Assembly: GCA_007127425.1 (NCBI GenBank)
Contig: SKZJ01000237.1
Location: 1 to 5,313, forward strand
Direction of reading: 5' to 3'
Source: Wenzhouxiangella sp.
GTDB taxonomy: Bacteria; Pseudomonadota; Gammaproteobacteria; Xanthomonadales; Wenzhouxiangellaceae
DNA length: 5,313 nucleotides
The position numbers were made by a program, and so were the translations under genes. Each line of letters begins with the position of its first letter. Position 1 is the stretch's first letter. Of the stretch, positions 1 through 5,313 are shown piece by piece. The notes under the pieces were generated by a model. That model was not told the DNA's origin and ran no database searches. It worked only from the letters and a program-made list of their open reading frames with translations.

Positions 1-1
1 C

Positions 2-103
2 GAAGTCCTGGCCCGACCGTACGACGACCAGCCAGGCAACGAACACTACGCACAACCGCCACACCCCGACGAACGCGTCCTCAAGACCTTCTGCGGCACC
101 TGA
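2..103 (+). CDS. selO: C-terminal end of protein adenylyltransferase SelO/YdiU (partial)
   Basis: An open frame enters from the left edge and stops at TGA 101-103, giving 33 residues. The tail contains RPYDDQPGNEHYA followed by a Pro-rich stretch and ends in FCGT. SelO (YdiU, UPF0061) proteins end in a closely similar pattern, R-P-(F/Y)-(D/E)-(D/E)-Q-P, then a Tyr-Ala and prolines, then a Cys at the third position from the end (commonly SCSS; selenocysteine in many eukaryotic members). Here the Cys is kept and the last residues are Gly-Thr instead of Ser-Ser. SelO is a pseudokinase-fold enzyme that transfers AMP from ATP to protein hydroxyl groups and is linked to redox homeostasis. Only the tail is visible, so the catalytic core is unseen and the call rests on this short match. 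No obvious hairpin terminator follows the stop. Confidence 0.7.
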   Translation, partial: EVLARPYDDQPGNEHYAQPPHPDERVLKTFCGT

Positions 104-160
104 AGAGATTTTCCTAGGATGTGCTGAGCAAAGCGAGGCGCATCAACCAGCGTCGGAGCA

Positions 161-237
161 TCCCCTACCCAGCGGAGTCGGGCTCGACGGTCCCCTACCG
201 GCACCGTTTCCCGAACCGATCATCACGGCGCTACAAT
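161..237 (+). promoter_or_regulatory. Candidate promoter region of the FHA-GGDEF-EAL gene with 9-bp direct repeats
   Basis: TACAAT at 232-237 matches the sigma-70 -10 consensus at five of six bases and lies 39 bases before the proposed ATG at 277. No good -35 hexamer sits 16-18 bases upstream; the nearest is TTTCCC/TTCCCG around 207-213. Two exact copies of TCCCCTACC lie at 161-169 and 191-199, 30 bases apart (about three helical turns), upstream of the weak -35. That geometry would suit an activator-dependent promoter, but this is inferred from sequence layout alone. Confidence 0.3.
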
Positions 238-276
238 CATTGTTCCCGATCCGCATCCCGAGCTGAACGGCTGGCA

Positions 277-1974
277 ATGAACTACAAAAACGACGACAAC
301 CCCAATCAGACCCAGGTCTACACCCACGTAGAGAACGGCGCGCCCGACGGTGCGCGGGGTGCAGCGCGCCTGGTGGTCATACAGGGCCCGGAACTCGGGC
401 GCCAGTTCACCCTGGATGCCGACAATATAGTTATCGGACGGGCCGATGACTGCGACCTGCGCCTGACCGCCTCCGGCATATCGCGACGGCACTGTCGAAT
501 CGAGCGCAAAGACCGGCAGTTCACGATCGAGGACCTGGGCTCGACCAACCACACGCGCATCAACGAAGTCGTCACCGAGCGCGAGGCACTCAACGACGGC
601 GACAGCATTCGCCTCGGCCAGACCGTGCTCAAGTTCATCGGCACCGACAACCCGGAAGCCGCCTGGCTGGAGAAAATGCACAACCAGGCCAGCCGCGACC
701 CCGACACCGGGCTGTTCAACCGCCATCATTTCCTCGCCCACCTGGAAGCGGCCGTGACCGGGGCCAATGCCAACCCGGAAGAATCCGGCGGCGGCGTGAT
801 CTATCTCAACCTCGACAAATCCGCCGATATCCGCGACCGCATCGGCATGAACGGCATCGACCGGCTACTCGGCCGCATCGGCAAACGCATGGACCAGGTG
901 CTGAGCGAACAGGACCTGGCAGCACGTCTGGGCGAACACAGCCTGATCGTACTCACCCCCGGGCTGAACGCGGCCGTACTAGACCAGGTGGCCGAACAAC
1001 TGCGTCAGTGCATCAGCGCGGAAGTCTTCGCCATGGATGGGCTGGAACTGGCCGTCTCGGCCAGCGTGGGCATCTGCCCGCTCAGCCTGCGCATCGGCGA
1101 TGCCGACATGTTGCTGGTATGTGCGGCACGCGCGGCCGACCAGGCCCAGGCGGCCGGCGGCAACCGCTGCAAGACCTACGAGCCCGAAGTTTCAGCCGCC
1201 GGCACCGGCGATGACGAACGCACCTTGCTCGGCCTGCTGCGCGAGGCACTCAAGAAAAACACCTTGCAGACCCTGTTTCAACCGGCGGTCAGCACGGGCG
1301 ACGACCAACTGACCCATTACCAGTTACTGCCGCGCCTGCACACCGACGACGACCAGCTCATCACCGCCGCCGACTTTATCCCCGTGGCCGAGAGACAGGG
1401 CCACGTCCTCGAACTGGACCGCTGGATGAGCGTGCGCGCGCTCACCGTCATCCGTGAGCAGCTTGCCCACAACCGGCCCATCCGCCTGTTCATCAGCCAG
1501 TCGGGCGCAAGCCTGGCCGACGGCGAACGCTTCGAGTCCCTGGCCAAGAACCTGGAGCCGGCCATCGCCGAGCAACGCCGGCTGGTCGTCGAATTTCGCC
1601 AGGCCGACCTCAACGATCACCTCAAAGCCGCCCGCGCGCTGCTGCCGCGCCTGCGTGAACTGGGCTTTGGCGTCTCGATATCGGGTGTCGGCGACGAGAC
1701 CCGCCCCGAACTGCTGCTCACCCACTTCGACCTCGACTACGTCAAACTCACCCCGCGCTTTGCCGCAGGCATCGGTGCCGACCCCAAGGTCAGCGAGAAG
1801 TTCGACCACCTCGCCAAGACGTTCCAGGCCGTCGGCACACGCATCATCATCGGCCAGGTCGAGGACGCTGAGACCATGGGCCGCATGTGGAATTGCGGCG
1901 CCGACCTGCTGCAGGGCAACTTCATCCAGCAACCCACCCAGACACCCGACTTCAACCTCCACGAAGACGAGTGA
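277..1974 (+). CDS. FHA domain protein with degenerate GGDEF and degenerate EAL domains (FimX-like c-di-GMP effector)
   Basis: Cytoplasmic 565-residue regulator with no signal peptide or membrane segment. Residues ~31-121 are an FHA phosphothreonine-binding domain: G54-R55, S69-x-x-H72 and GSTN (88-91) are all present, though the usual Gly after GSTN is His92. Residues ~138-303 are a GGDEF fold (DPDTGLFNR at 141-149) whose signature is GEHSL (219-223) instead of GGDEF, and whose inhibitory RxxD site is SEQD (210-213). Residues ~316-558 are an EAL fold with QLL (349-351) for EAL, Q442 for the second catalytic Glu, SGVG (469-472) for DDFG and G526 for the Glu of AEGVE; K490 and the QG at 546-547 remain. 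Neither cyclase nor phosphodiesterase activity is expected. By analogy with Pseudomonas FimX it may bind c-di-GMP or protein partners and report to motility or pili, with the FHA linking it to Ser/Thr kinase signalling. The frame stays open back to a GTG at 121, but the 52 extra residues are Arg/Ser-rich and look non-coding, so ATG 277 is preferred despite a weak ribosome binding site. Confidence 0.88.
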   Translation: MNYKNDDNPNQTQVYTHVENGAPDGARGAARLVVIQGPELGRQFTLDADNIVIGRADDCDLRLTASGISRRHCRIERKDRQFTIEDLGSTNHTRINEVVTEREALNDGDSIRLGQTVLKFIGTDNPEAAWLEKMHNQASRDPDTGLFNRHHFLAHLEAAVTGANANPEESGGGVIYLNLDKSADIRDRIGMNGIDRLLGRIGKRMDQVLSEQDLAARLGEHSLIVLTPGLNAAVLDQVAEQLRQCISAEVFAMDGLELAVSASVGICPLSLRIGDADMLLVCAARAADQAQAAGGNRCKTYEPEVSAAGTGDDERTLLGLLREALKKNTLQTLFQPAVSTGDDQLTHYQLLPRLHTDDDQLITAADFIPVAERQGHVLELDRWMSVRALTVIREQLAHNRPIRLFISQSGASLADGERFESLAKNLEPAIAEQRRLVVEFRQADLNDHLKAARALLPRLRELGFGVSISGVGDETRPELLLTHFDLDYVKLTPRFAAGIGADPKVSEKFDHLAKTFQAVGTRIIIGQVEDAETMGRMWNCGADLLQGNFIQQPTQTPDFNLHEDE

Positions 1975-2136
1975 GAACAAAGAAGCCGGTCGTTGTTCCC
2001 GAAGAGCTGCTGCCAACCGGCAACGCAGTGCTGGTTCGAGAACGAAGAGCCGATCGGAAATCCGGCGCGGTGCCTGATGAGCAGGTGTTGGAGACGGCAG
2101 CGTGACTGGCCCCGCAGCGTATTAGTGTCGAGTAAA

Positions 2137-2166
2137 AGAGGCGAGCCAGTCTCCTGGCTCGCCTCT
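2137..2166 (-). terminator. Rho-independent terminator of the haloperoxidase-like gene
   Basis: A perfect 13-bp stem (AGAGGCGAGCCAG at 2137-2149, complement at 2154-2166) encloses a 4-base loop. Read on the minus strand the stem runs into TTTTAC, the expected U-tract, 22 bases after the stop codon of the minus-strand gene. On the plus strand the stem is followed by GGCGTGG with no T-run, so it should work mainly for the minus-strand transcript. Plus-strand transcripts from the FHA-GGDEF-EAL gene meet the same hairpin 162 bases after their stop and may only be slowed by it. Confidence 0.88.
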
Positions 2167-2188
2167 GGCGTGGTGTGCTGGTGAGGAC

Positions 2189-3628
2189 TTAGAAGCCGGC
2201 GATCTTCGCGCTCAGAAAGTCATAGGCTTCCTGCGCGACTTGGCTGCCAATGCTGTAGCCGGCGGGAATCGAGGCGGGGAAATGCACGCCCGACCAGAGC
2301 CGGCTCTGTCCGCACTTCTCTTCGAAGTCCGACCAGGTTGGAAAGAACAGCTCTATATCCTGGGCCGGAGTAGTTCCCGGTTCTATGCGGGACGCACCCT
2401 GGGGAATAGGCACGATGTAGCCAAGGTTGTCGGAGCCGAGGAACAGCCGACTTACTTCCGCATGGGCGGCGCAGAAGCTGGCCGAGCCCGAGGGGTATTC
2501 CGGGTGATCGGCCACCGGCAGGTAGCTGGTCCACTGGTTGCCCGGCAGGTCGGTGACTGTGCCGAGACCCGGGCCGCCCCAGGCGGTGACCCAGCTGTCG
2601 CCAAAAATGTAGGCGATGGCCGAGAAGGGGCGCACCGCATTGTGGCGGTTCTTCTCGTTCCACACGGCGATGGCCGTGTCGAATGCGGCCAAATTGGCCA
2701 GGAAGTCGTACTGGATGAACTCCAGCAAACTCAAGCCTTGTGACATGGCCGCGAACACGGCGGAGAACCCGAGGCTGGCAATCTTGTTATCGAACAACTC
2801 GGAAAGCATTTTCTGCTCGTCGGTCATGTTGGCGGATGCGGCCAGCACCTCTTCGGCCTGGTTCACGTAGCCGAGGTAGTTGCGCACATTGCTTTTAACC
2901 GGGACCGGCACACGAAAGCGGTTCGGGTTCGAGTAACTGTAGGGCGTGGCATAGCGGATCTGCGGGGTGACGAACTGCTGTACGCGATAGATGCCGTTAC
3001 CGTTGGTGACGATGGCCGGCTGCCACTTGGAAGGATTGCTCAGCTCATAGGCGGTATTGGCCGGCACGAAATTGGTGTAGTCGGCGTAGGGCTGCCGATG
3101 GTAGACCTGGTTGCCCTCGTTACCAAGCTGGTTCATGCCGTCGTTTTCGCGCGCGGCAACGACCAGTGCTCCAGCCACATTGCCGATACCGACGGGAGTG
3201 TTCAGGTCAACGCTGTCGTCATCCGGGTCGAGGCCGACGGACGAAAGCATGTTGCGCCAGTCATCCGTTCGTGCGGGGAAGACGCTGTTGAGCACCTGGT
3301 AGGACGCGTACAGCAAGGCAATATTGATATTGCGGTTGGTCTCGCTCTCCTCGGCGGGCCGGCGGCCCAGGTCGGAGTAAACGCCAACAGCGGTTGAGTG
3401 GTAGGGCGCGGAGGCGTCGTACCAGGAGTTGGTGATCAAGGTGGTAAAACGCAGCACCAATGTCGCATCACCGGCGACAGGGGAAGCCTCGAAAATTGCC
3501 GGTACTGCACTGGGGATCACGACCTCCACAGCGGCATTGCCGTTGTCGAGATCCTGCGCCTGAACGGCAGCAATGGCAAAGCCGAAACTTGCAGCTAAAG
3601 CAACAAGAATACCTGTTAATTTATTCAT
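2189..3628 (-). CDS. Secreted vanadium haloperoxidase / PAP2-superfamily protein with SGS in place of the SGH motif
   Basis: A 479-residue protein with a Sec signal peptide: Lys3, a hydrophobic core at about 5-22 and likely cleavage after VQA at residue 24, so it should act in the periplasm or outside. The C-terminal half carries the vanadate/phosphate pocket of vanadium haloperoxidases in correct order and spacing: K326 and R333 (K-x6-R, in KNRHNAVRP), S380-G381 in PEYPSGS, and R443 and H449 (R-x5-H, in SRLWSGVH). In fungal vanadium chloroperoxidase these are K353, R360, S402-G403, R490 and H496. The catalytic His (H404 there) is Ser382 here, codon TCG at 2483-2485. The family oxidises halides with H2O2, and relatives are acid phosphatases; the His loss makes ordinary chloride oxidation doubtful. 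The N-terminal ~270 residues resemble the helical N-terminal half of bacterial haloperoxidase-like proteins. The gene stands alone: divergent from the Mut7-C gene, convergent with the FHA gene, with its own terminator. An AGAGG at 3638-3642, nine bases before ATG, supports the start. The substrate cannot be told from sequence. Confidence 0.85.
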   Translation of the reverse strand: MNKLTGILVALAASFGFAIAAVQAQDLDNGNAAVEVVIPSAVPAIFEASPVAGDATLVLRFTTLITNSWYDASAPYHSTAVGVYSDLGRRPAEESETNRNINIALLYASYQVLNSVFPARTDDWRNMLSSVGLDPDDDSVDLNTPVGIGNVAGALVVAARENDGMNQLGNEGNQVYHRQPYADYTNFVPANTAYELSNPSKWQPAIVTNGNGIYRVQQFVTPQIRYATPYSYSNPNRFRVPVPVKSNVRNYLGYVNQAEEVLAASANMTDEQKMLSELFDNKIASLGFSAVFAAMSQGLSLLEFIQYDFLANLAAFDTAIAVWNEKNRHNAVRPFSAIAYIFGDSWVTAWGGPGLGTVTDLPGNQWTSYLPVADHPEYPSGSASFCAAHAEVSRLFLGSDNLGYIVPIPQGASRIEPGTTPAQDIELFFPTWSDFEEKCGQSRLWSGVHFPASIPAGYSIGSQVAQEAYDFLSAKIAGF

Positions 3629-3637
3629 CTTTCTGTG

Positions 3638-3642
3638 CCTCT
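3638..3642 (-). promoter_or_regulatory. Ribosome binding site of the haloperoxidase-like gene
   Basis: On the minus strand AGAGG lies nine bases upstream of the ATG at 3628-3626. This is a reasonable Shine-Dalgarno match and fixes the start directly before the signal peptide. Confidence 0.6.
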
Positions 3643-3681
3643 AAAACAAGAAGGTAGAGGAAAAGAGCGACCCCGGCCACA

Positions 3682-3735
3682 ACAAGTGCCCGTACCTGCT
3701 ATAGATATCACATTTTCTGGAACGACGGCACTTGT
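3682..3735. repeat. Spaced 9-bp perfect inverted repeat in the divergent intergenic region
   Basis: ACAAGTGCC at 3682-3690 is the exact reverse complement of GGCACTTGT at 3727-3735, with 36 bases between. It lies between the divergent haloperoxidase-like and Mut7-C genes, closer to the former, in its leader or promoter. It could be a pair of half-sites for a regulator or the arms of an RNA hairpin. No regulator is identified. Confidence 0.45.
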
Positions 3736-3738
3736 CAT

Positions 3739-3772
3739 CGCATGCCCGAATCGGCCCGGATTGGGCCATGCG
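3739..3772. repeat. 14-bp imperfect palindrome in the divergent intergenic region
   Basis: The arms 3739-3752 (CGCATGCCCGAATC) and 3759-3772 (GATTGGGCCATGCG) pair at 12 of 14 positions around a 6-base GC loop. There is no T-run on either side, so it is not a typical intrinsic terminator. It sits next to an AT-rich element and four bases after the 9-bp inverted repeat, where an operator for two divergent genes would be expected. Confidence 0.5.
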
Positions 3773-3775
3773 ACA

Positions 3776-3783
3776 TTTATACT
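3776..3783. promoter_or_regulatory. AT-rich -10-like element usable in either direction
   Basis: TATACT at 3778-3783 (plus) would be a -10 for the Mut7-C gene, about 25 bases upstream of its GTG. The overlapping minus-strand TATAAA at 3776-3781 would be a -10 for the haloperoxidase-like gene with a leader of about 150 bases. Neither has a good -35 at normal spacing, so both are tentative. Confidence 0.25.
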
Positions 3784-3808
3784 TCCTGAAAAGAGAAAGC
3801 TTTCAGCG

Positions 3809-4603
3809 GTGAAATCACGGGCCCGTCAATGTCGTTTCCGGTTCTACGAGGAGCTCAACGAGTTTCTCGAGCCGAAGATCAGGAAGAGCGAATTCGTGCA
3901 CGAGTTCGACGGCACGCCGACGGTCAAGGACCGCATTGAATCGCTGGGCGTGCCGCACACCGAAGTCGACCTGATCCTGGTCGACGGGGAGTCGGCGGGA
4001 TTCGATCATCGGCTTGGCGGTGGTGAACGCGTCAGTGTCTATCCGGTATTCGAGCGCCTGGACATCGCGCCGGTTACACGGCTGCGAGCGCGTCCGCTGC
4101 GCCGGCCGCGCTTCATCATCGATGTGCACCTGGGCCGGCTGGCCGCCTACCTGCGCTTGCTGGGGTTTGACTGCCTGTACCGCAACGATCTGGGGGATGC
4201 CGAAATCATTGACCGGGCCCGGGCCGAGCACCGCATCATCCTGACCCGGGACACGGGGTTGCTGAAAGACGGCCGGGTCACGCACGGGGCTTATATCCAT
4301 GACGCCGAGCCGGTGCACCAGGTGCGCGAGGTGGTCGATCGCTTCCAGCTCGAGGCGCTGTTTAAGCCATGGTCGCGTTGTTTGAAGTGCAATGGTCTGA
4401 TCGAGGCGGTTGATCCGGACACATTCGAAGACGACGAGGTTCCATCGGACGTCCGCGCACGTTTTACTGCCTTCAGCCGCTGCCGGGAGTGCCGCCGCAT
4501 CTACTGGCCGGGCAGCCACTTCGATCGCTTGCGTGCACGCCTGGACAAGATCGGGATCGTGCTGCCGGAGACACTTGAGGTGCCGGGAAACAGCCCCTGC
4601 TGA
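3809..4603 (+). CDS. Mut7-C RNase domain protein with N-terminal ubiquitin-like (ThiS/MoaD-type) domain
   Basis: A 264-residue cytoplasmic protein from the preferred GTG start. Residues ~8-85 form the Mut7-C ubiquitin-like domain: RFYEELNEFL, then TVKDRIESLGVPHTEVDLIL, a VDG turn and VSVYPVFE, all typical of the family. Residues ~100-185 form the PIN-like Mut7-C nuclease domain (RFIIDVHLGRLAAYLRLLGF, then YRNDLGD and ILTRDTGLL); acidic residues D105, D127, D130 and D148 are candidates for metal binding. Residues ~188-245 are a treble-clef/zinc-ribbon tail with C191-x2-C194 and C225-x2-C228, followed by YWPGSHFDRL. The name comes from the C-terminal domain of the metazoan exonuclease Mut-7; the bacterial proteins are predicted RNases of unproven substrate. 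The frame remains open to an ATG at 3635, but the 58 extra residues have no family match and would cover the palindromic intergenic region. GTG 3809 has an AGAGAAAG nine bases upstream and places RFYEEL near the N-terminus as in relatives, giving a normal family length. Confidence 0.87.
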   Translation: MKSRARQCRFRFYEELNEFLEPKIRKSEFVHEFDGTPTVKDRIESLGVPHTEVDLILVDGESAGFDHRLGGGERVSVYPVFERLDIAPVTRLRARPLRRPRFIIDVHLGRLAAYLRLLGFDCLYRNDLGDAEIIDRARAEHRIILTRDTGLLKDGRVTHGAYIHDAEPVHQVREVVDRFQLEALFKPWSRCLKCNGLIEAVDPDTFEDDEVPSDVRARFTAFSRCRECRRIYWPGSHFDRLRARLDKIGIVLPETLEVPGNSPC

Positions 4604-4864
4604 TCGCCCGGTGCCGAGTTGACGCCGCCTGATCGCGGCTTGCCGGATCATCTGCGCTATGCCATCGCAGGTCGTCAATCGGGTGTTGATCGAGACGACC
4701 GCGGCCCGACCGCCGCAATCAGCATCGGCACGGACCAGCGGAGAAACTCCAGCCAGATGGACCGCCGCCACGGTATCGGACCGGGAGTGGAATACCTCGG
4801 TCACCGCGACTCGATTGAACTCGCGCCGGTTCGCCCTTAGTGTGGTAGTCAAGACCGAAGACCC
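4604..4864. other. Spacer with no recognisable gene
   Basis: This 261-base GC-rich stretch lies between the Mut7-C stop and the TraB-like start. Short open frames exist on both strands (plus 4619-4840 and 4659-4868, and a long minus-strand frame running through it), but none shows a domain, ribosome binding site or membrane segment that I recognise. There is a weak promoter-like pair just before the next gene (TTGAAC 4815-4820, 17 bases, TAGTGT 4838-4843), with a poor -10. No terminator with a T-run follows the Mut7-C gene, so co-transcription with the next gene is possible. Confidence 0.5.
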
Positions 4865-5236
4865 ATGATGGACATGAAGCAGTTCGTCAAGATCCTGGTA
4901 ATTGGTCTGGTAGCAGTTGTGCTGGCCGCCGGTATTGTCGCCGGGTGGCTGCTGTTTCCTCGCGCGCCCATGCCAATGGATGAGTTGGTGCCGCCGGACG
5001 CCGACTTCGAACCGGCTCAGTACGAAACCTCGATGGCCCCGGACGCCGGCCATCCGGACATCCTGATACTGGGCACCACCCACCTGACGCAACGCGATGA
5101 GTTATTCCCGGCCGATGCACTCGAGCAGGTTGCCGAAGCAATGACGGAATACCGACCGGACCTGGTGGCCGTCGAGTACCTAGGACCGGACTCTGGCGTG
5201 TACTTCAGTAGTAGGGTGTGGCGAGCATGTCGGTAA
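4865..5236 (+). pseudogene. Truncated membrane-anchored TraB/DUF5694-like protein
   Basis: A 123-residue reading frame. Residues ~7-30 form a hydrophobic N-terminal anchor followed by FPRAP, so the rest should be periplasmic (signal anchor or uncleaved signal). From residue 65 DILILGTTHLTQ begins a TraB/Tiki-superfamily (DUF5694-like) domain: GTTH at 70-73 and, after an amphipathic helix, PDLVAVEYL with E104. Characterised superfamily members are metal-dependent proteases or hydrolases, and GTxH plus the downstream Glu are their first conserved motifs. The family domain normally continues for well over 150 residues, but here only about 19 follow E104, with an odd composition (GVYFSSRVWRACR) and less GC-rich codons from CTA at 5180 onward. 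The frame then stops at TAA 5234-5236 inside a convergent gene. Either the gene is broken by deletion or rearrangement, or the assembly is chimeric. ATG 4865 and ATG 4868 are both possible; GAAG at 4857-4860 spaces better for 4868. Confidence 0.6.
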
Positions 5237-5313
5237 TGCCCAGGGCATCGCGGTAGAGGAACACCACCAGTACCAGCAGGGCCAGCACGGACACGGCGAT
5301 CAACGCACTGGCA
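5205..5313 (-). CDS. C-terminus of an unidentified membrane protein (partial)
   Basis: Read from the right edge on the minus strand, an open frame of 35 codons ends at TGA (5207-5205). It encodes a hydrophobic run of about 18 residues (ALIAVSVLALLVLVVFLY) with the composition of a transmembrane helix, then RDALGITDMLATPYY. Codons are strongly G/C at the third position, as in the neighbouring genes, which supports real coding. This is probably the last membrane span and short tail of a transporter or other integral membrane protein; the family cannot be named from this piece. It overlaps the last 32 bases of the truncated TraB-like frame tail to tail. Confidence 0.6.
   Translation of the reverse strand, partial: ASALIAVSVLALLVLVVFLYRDALGITDMLATPYY

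Noticed and set aside
121..276. N-terminal extension of the FHA protein from GTG 121
   Set aside because: The AGGA lies only one base from the GTG, the residues are Arg/Ser-rich and unlike the rest, and the region holds promoter-like elements.
223..741. 172- and 133-codon minus-strand frames
   Set aside because: Both are antisense to the FHA domain, which has clear conserved motifs on the plus strand.
1324..2016. 230-codon minus-strand open frame
   Set aside because: Antisense to the EAL domain; its Val/Gly/Ala-rich sequence mirrors the GC-rich plus-strand codons and carries no domain.
2220..2663. 147-codon minus-strand frame within the haloperoxidase-like gene
   Set aside because: Same-strand out-of-frame shadow; the 479-residue frame has the signal peptide and pocket motifs.
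4624..4639. Possible terminator after the Mut7-C gene (GCCGC / GCGGC)
   Set aside because: The stem is only 5 bp and there is no T-run.
4611..4731. 7-bp inverted repeat GTGCCGA / TCGGCAC flanking 107 bases, as a mobile element
   Set aside because: Arms are too short for GC-rich DNA, there is no target duplication and no transposase inside.
3815..5092. 425-codon minus-strand open frame
   Set aside because: It is antisense to the well-supported Mut7-C gene and the TraB-like 5' part. It has no recognisable domain and the composition of a GC-rich shadow frame.

Overview
The window is GC-rich, compact bacterial DNA. Its gene content (SelO tail, FimX-like FHA/GGDEF/EAL regulator, Mut7-C nuclease) fits a gammaproteobacterium, perhaps near the Xanthomonadales/Chromatiales. 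That placement is an inference from gene families; there is no rRNA or other direct marker.

Layout, left to right. (1) Bases 2-103 are the last 33 codons of a plus-strand gene whose tail matches the SelO/YdiU protein adenylyltransferase. (2) A 173-base gap holds a candidate promoter with a good -10, a poor -35 and two upstream 9-bp direct repeats. (3) At 277-1974 (+) lies a 565-residue signalling protein: a phosphothreonine-binding FHA domain followed by a GGDEF and an EAL domain that have both lost their catalytic residues, so it is probably a c-di-GMP or protein-interaction effector rather than an enzyme. (4) Convergent to it, at 2189-3628 (-), is a secreted protein of the vanadium haloperoxidase / PAP2 superfamily with a strong hairpin terminator downstream. 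It has all the diagnostic vanadate-pocket residues except the catalytic His, which is Ser (SGS instead of SGH). (5) A structured divergent intergenic region follows, with two separate inverted repeats. (6) At 3809-4603 (+) is a Mut7-C protein: ubiquitin-like domain, PIN-like RNase domain and zinc ribbon, probably starting at a GTG. (7) A spacer of about 260 bases has no recognisable gene. (8) From 4865 (+) a membrane-anchored TraB/DUF5694-like protein begins but breaks off just after its first conserved motifs. (9) At the right edge (5205-5313, -) is the C-terminus of an unidentified membrane protein.

The genes do not form one pathway. Strand alternation means several separate transcription units: FHA-GGDEF-EAL alone, haloperoxidase-like alone, and Mut7-C possibly with the TraB-like gene. 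The points most worth a second look are the doubly degenerate c-di-GMP protein with an FHA input, the SGS haloperoxidase-like protein, the break in the TraB-like gene, and the palindromes in the divergent region. I see no CRISPR array, tRNA, rRNA, insertion sequence, or convincing new multi-gene system.
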